From the NCBI GenBank assembly GCA_024280455.1, contig JAJRQC010000101.1:1-34628 (forward strand): a stretch of DNA of 34,628 nt, read 5' to 3'. Positions within the stretch are counted from its first letter, which is position 1. Every line of letters begins with the position of its first letter. The stretch is from Deltaproteobacteria bacterium (GTDB taxonomy: Bacteria > Desulfobacterota > Desulfobulbia > Desulfobulbales > Desulfobulbaceae). Positions 31,462 to 34,628 of this stretch are shown here, one piece after another. A program made the translations under genes and the position numbers. The notes beneath the pieces are model-generated. The model saw only the letters and a list, made by a program, of their open reading frames with translations. It was not told the origin of the DNA and did no database searches.

Positions 31462-33673
31462 TTACCTGGAACAGATAGACGAAAGAACGCTCAAGTGGCT
31501 TGACAAGAGCCTTGCCGCCACGCCGGACATCAGCCGGACCCAACTGGCAGGCAATCTCTGCAAACACTTGTCCTGGCACGATATCAATGGCCGCCCCAAG
31601 ACCACCGGTGGTGCGATTGCCCTGAGACGGCTTGAAGATCTTGGCCTGATCACCCTGCCGAAAGGACGTGAGATCGCCTGTAATGATCCGGCCCGCAGGG
31701 GACAAATAAAGCCCTATCCTGCTCGCTCCGAGCTTCATTGCGGCTTGGCGGAACTTGGCGAAATTGAGCTGATCATGGTCAATGACGACCGAAATCAGTG
31801 GCAATTGTGGCAGAACATGGTCAACACCTGGCATCCTTTGCAAAACAGCAATTTGTGTGGGGCAAGGATCTGTTACCTGATCCGTTGTCAGGCTGAAGGG
31901 ATAATCAGCGCCATATCCTTTTCCAGCGCGGCCTGGCGCCTCCAGGCCCGTGACAAGTGGATTGGCTGGACGAATCAGACCCGCGCCGAAAACCTTGCCA
32001 TGGTGGTCAACAACAGCCGATTCCTCATTCTGCCCCAGGTACACGTTCCCCACCTGGCTTCCCATGTCTTGGCCAGGGCCTGTCGTCAGGTTGCCGGGGA
32101 CTGGGAAATAATGTATGGTATCCGTCCAGTACTTCTGGAGACATTTGTCGATCCCCGGCAGTATCGCGGTATCTGTTACCGGGCTGCAGGATGGCAGTGT
32201 ATCGGCAAGACCAGTGGCCGCGGACGCCAGGATACCGGTGATGCCACCCAGGCCAAGGATATCTACTGCCTGCCTGTACAAAAGAATTTTCGTACGCTGC
32301 TTGGCGGGCAACCACCCAGGTCGCTGAGCTGGACTGAAGAAGAATTCGGCCAGGTGAACCTTGGTGACAAGCGGCTTAAAAAACGACTTTTTCGCATAGC
32401 CGAGGATTTCTATGCCAACCCCCTGGCCAGCATACCCCAGGCCTGTGGCAGCCGTAGTGCTGCTAAAGCAGCCTATAGATTTTTTCAGCATCCTGCCGTG
32501 AAACTCGAAGAGACGTTGTCCGGGCATTATCAGGCAACCGCCAAGCGGATCCAGGCGCATAAAGGGGTGATTCTGGCTGCCCAGGACACCACCAGTCTCA
32601 ACTATGCCACTCATCCGGCTACCGTGGGCCTGGGGCCCATTGACGCCAAGGGAACCCAAGGTGTCCTGGTCCATGACACCATGGCGTTTACCGAGGACGG
32701 GGTTCCCCTGGGTCTGATTGATGTTCAGCACTGGGTACGACAGGAAAAAAAGAACCGGACAGTGACGGAAAGTGCCAAGTGGCTGGAGAGCTTCAAGGCC
32801 ACCCAGCAGCTCAGCAGGCAGTGTCCCGGCCCGTTGATTGTCAATGTCGGGGATCGGGAGGCTGACTTTTTCGACCTCTTTTGCGCTGTCCAGCCTGATG
32901 GTGCCCAGCTCCTGGTCAGGGCCGTGCATTGCCGCGCCCTGGCCGATTCCGATACCAACATATGGGTTCACATGCAGCGCTGTGCCTCCAAAGGCACGCT
33001 GGAGGTCCATGTCCCGCCGCGAAAAAACCAGTCTGCCGGGGTAGCCAGCCTGTCTGTTACCTTTGACCAGGTTGTTCTGCAGCCGCCCAAGGGCAGAAAA
33101 GAACTTTCGCCGGTCACCATGTGGGCGGTGCTGGCGAGGGAAACCGACCCACCCGATGGCGTGGAACCCTTGGAGTGGCTTTTGTTGACCTCGGTGGCAG
33201 TGGATAATTTTACCGCTGCCTGCCAGCGGATTGAATGGTACACAAGGCGCTGGGGTATTGAGGTCTTTCACCGGACACTTAAAAGCGGCTGCAAAGTCGA
33301 AGACCGCCAGCTGGAAACCGTTGATCGGATTACCGCGTGCCTGGCCATTGACATGGTCATTGCCTGGCGGGTTTATTACCTGACCATGCTTGGCCGCCAG
33401 ACCCCCGATGTCCCCTGCTCGGTGTTCTTTGAAGAAGTCGAATGGAAGGCGCTTACCGCTCATGCAGCACGTCGTCCCTCCCCCGCCCCTGAACCGCCGC
33501 CCCTGTACGAGGCTATCGTCATGGTCGCCAGGCTTGGCGGGTATATCAAACAAAGCCGCAAGGAACCGCCCGGCACCGAAACCATTTGGAGGGGCCTGGT
33601 TGCATTGGGCTGGATCACTGATGCATGGCGTGCCTTTGGCCAGCAAAATGGCCCTCCGAGGAAACCTGAATAG
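31385..33673 (+). CDS. DruA-like (DUF4338) / Tn5-type IS4 family transposase
   Basis: The open frame gives 762 residues from ATG 31385, but the first ~26 are antisense to the integrase and do not belong to the family; homology starts around [13 protein letters not shown]. Domain order: DUF4338/DruA-like ([50 protein letters not shown]), then the Tn5-type DNA-binding domain ([16 protein letters not shown]), then a DDE domain. Catalytic parts are [17 protein letters not shown] and [15 protein letters not shown], which fits Y-x2-R-x3-E-x6-K. All three acidic residues are present. No own ATG is seen inside the element, so the 5' end may be lost. Confidence 0.82.
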   Translation: MVIPAWVAAFFTAFCNPFSWMWCLRSYLEQIDERTLKWLDKSLAATPDISRTQLAGNLCKHLSWHDINGRPKTTGGAIALRRLEDLGLITLPKGREIACNDPARRGQIKPYPARSELHCGLAELGEIELIMVNDDRNQWQLWQNMVNTWHPLQNSNLCGARICYLIRCQAEGIISAISFSSAAWRLQARDKWIGWTNQTRAENLAMVVNNSRFLILPQVHVPHLASHVLARACRQVAGDWEIMYGIRPVLLETFVDPRQYRGICYRAAGWQCIGKTSGRGRQDTGDATQAKDIYCLPVQKNFRTLLGGQPPRSLSWTEEEFGQVNLGDKRLKKRLFRIAEDFYANPLASIPQACGSRSAAKAAYRFFQHPAVKLEETLSGHYQATAKRIQAHKGVILAAQDTTSLNYATHPATVGLGPIDAKGTQGVLVHDTMAFTEDGVPLGLIDVQHWVRQEKKNRTVTESAKWLESFKATQQLSRQCPGPLIVNVGDREADFFDLFCAVQPDGAQLLVRAVHCRALADSDTNIWVHMQRCASKGTLEVHVPPRKNQSAGVASLSVTFDQVVLQPPKGRKELSPVTMWAVLARETDPPDGVEPLEWLLLTSVAVDNFTAACQRIEWYTRRWGIEVFHRTLKSGCKVEDRQLETVDRITACLAIDMVIAWRVYYLTMLGRQTPDVPCSVFFEEVEWKALTAHAARRPSPAPEPPPLYEAIVMVARLGGYIKQSRKEPPGTETIWRGLVALGWITDAWRAFGQQNGPPRKPE

Positions 33674-33690
33674 CGTTCACGTTATCCAGG
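31465..33690 (+). mobile_element. IS4-like element inserted in the integron integrase
   Basis: The left limit is set by the end of IntI homology (31459-31465). Candidate inverted ends are CCTGGA at 31465-31470 and TCCAGG at 33685-33690; 11 of the first 17 bases match when compared inverted. No target duplication is evident, so the ends are approximate or one is truncated. Confidence 0.5.
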
Positions 33691-34628
33691 GATATTTGTG
33701 GGTAACTGGCAGGCCAGTATGGAAAGGGCTTTGCCTTTGCCGTGTTTGTTGACCAGTTTCTGGTGATATTTTTGTCCGGCACCATTGCACCTGAGGAAGA
33801 GCTGGGCAGCCTCGGCAAAAGCCCAGCGTAAATGGGCATTGCCGATTTTCTTGCCGGCAGTGCCATACTTCTTGCCGTTGGATTCCTTTGCACACTTGAC
33901 CAGACGGCAATATGAAGCAAAATCCTGTACCCTGGGAAAGCGACCAATGTTTTCTTTCATACAAGAGTACCAGGGCAATGATCTTGCCTACACCGGGAAT
34001 GGTCCTGAGCAAGGCATAGGAGGTGGCATCATGTGCTTTGGCACATTTAACGATCTACTGCTCCAGCTGTGTGAGCAGGTAGTCATAGGTTTCAATCATA
34101 TCCAGATTGACGGCAACCGACATCTGGACAGCGGGATCCTCAAATTTTTCCCGCAGTCCTTCTCTGTTTCGGGCATGTGTTATCGCTCCCAGAGGAGGCA
34201 GGTTGTACTGGCTGGCAGTGTTTTGGATGTGGGCAAGCAGCTCCGCTCTTTTGCGCATGAGGTGGTTTCGTCTGCGCATTAGATCTCTGGTTGATCGCAT
34301 CTTCTGCGGATAGACATAGGCCATGGGAATGAGACCACCACGCAGCAATGCTGCTATTTTTTTGGAGTCAATTTTGTCATTTTTGCTTTTGACGCCATGG
34401 ATGGCCCGCATGTACAAGGCATGACCGAGAATAAAAGGAATGTTTTCCTTTTCGCAAAGGTCAGCCAACCAATACCATGTGAACATGCATTCGGCGCAGA
34501 CGACGATGTCCTCCCGGTATGGCTTTATAGCCCGGAGAAAGGCTTCCGGATTTGTCCGAATATTCCTGTGCAAGGCGATTTCACCCTCTTGAGTGAGGAT
34601 GCACAGGTACATTTTGTTGGTGTGCAGG
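33682..34628 (-). pseudogene. IS110-family transposase, decayed and cut by the window edge
   Basis: The N-terminal RuvC-like DEDD part is readable from the right edge: LHTNKMYLCILTQEGE, VVCAECMFTWYWLAD, KNDKIDSKKIAALL. An in-frame TAG near 34053 follows LLTQLEQ. The sequence resumes with IVKCAKAHDATSYALLRTIPGVGKI, then shifts frame near LLYE to ENIGRFPRVQDFASY and ends with GNAHLRWAFAEAAQLFL, the Transposase_20 domain. Two lesions make it inactive. It lies tail-to-tail with the IS4-like element. Confidence 0.85.

Noticed and set aside
31439-33646. 735-residue open frame antisense to the transposase
   Set aside because: No recognisable domain; it is a GC-rich shadow of the DruA/Tn5-type coding frame.

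Overview
The window looks like chromosomal DNA of an anaerobic, sulfate-reducer-like member of the Desulfobacterota (Desulfobulbales-like). This placement is inferred from gene content: a futalosine-route menaquinone cluster, an HcpR-type regulator next to a class I hybrid cluster protein, a small assimilatory-type sirohaem sulfite reductase, a tiny dihaem cytochrome c and a rhodanese/metallo-beta-lactamase sulfur protein. No rRNA and no CRISPR array are present; there is one tRNA, tRNA-Glu(CTC).

Layout. 1-400: three tandem copies of a 96-bp repeat, closed by an intrinsic terminator. 422-1300 (-): periplasmic solute-binding-like protein. 1584-6667 (+): a tightly packed run (geranylgeranyl-reductase-type flavoprotein, dihaem cytochrome, PEP synthase regulator, threonine dehydratase, small membrane protein, alpha/beta hydrolase, dCMP deaminase, S4 protein) that ends in a bidirectional terminator facing purC and adk (-). 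8616-9540 (+): two Hsp20 genes. 9573-16857 (-): the menaquinone operon mqnE-mqnC-deaminase-mqnA-menG-ubiX-ubiA-DUF3108. The ubiA gene is split by a frameshift exactly at a U_UUU_UUA slippery heptamer. 16989-18305 (-): an RpoD-like sigma factor with region 1.1. 18558-20714 (+): malQ and an iron-sulfur flavoprotein. 20804-22459: tRNA-Glu followed by the worn remains of an integrated element (integrase fragment, orphan antitoxin, HigBA). 22958-25851 (+): rhodanese-MBL protein, a MITE-like hairpin element, a YjbQ pseudogene, an L,D-transpeptidase and a PilZ protein. 25820-30931: divergent hcpR/hcp, then a sirohaem protein, an HD-domain protein and a ferredoxin, which read as a nitrosative-stress module. 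31207-34628: an integron integrase remnant cut by a DruA/Tn5-type transposase element, followed by a decayed IS110 element.

Most notable signal. The 96-bp repeat at the left edge recurs as a single copy filling the hcp 5' leader, again (remodelled) directly at the hcp stop codon, and its first half recurs as the hcp terminator. Across copies the sequence changes but two helices are kept through compensatory changes, G.U pairs and helix extensions. In the copy after hcp the two apical loops carry a perfect 8-nt complement. This points to a structured RNA element tied to the hcp transcript, which I do not recognise as a described family. The HcpR box TTGAC-CTAT-GTCAA sits about 40.5 bp upstream of the start predicted from a TATAGT -10 box, a class II activator geometry.

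Limits: all calls come from reading the sequence and from remembered family features. No database search or folding program was run.
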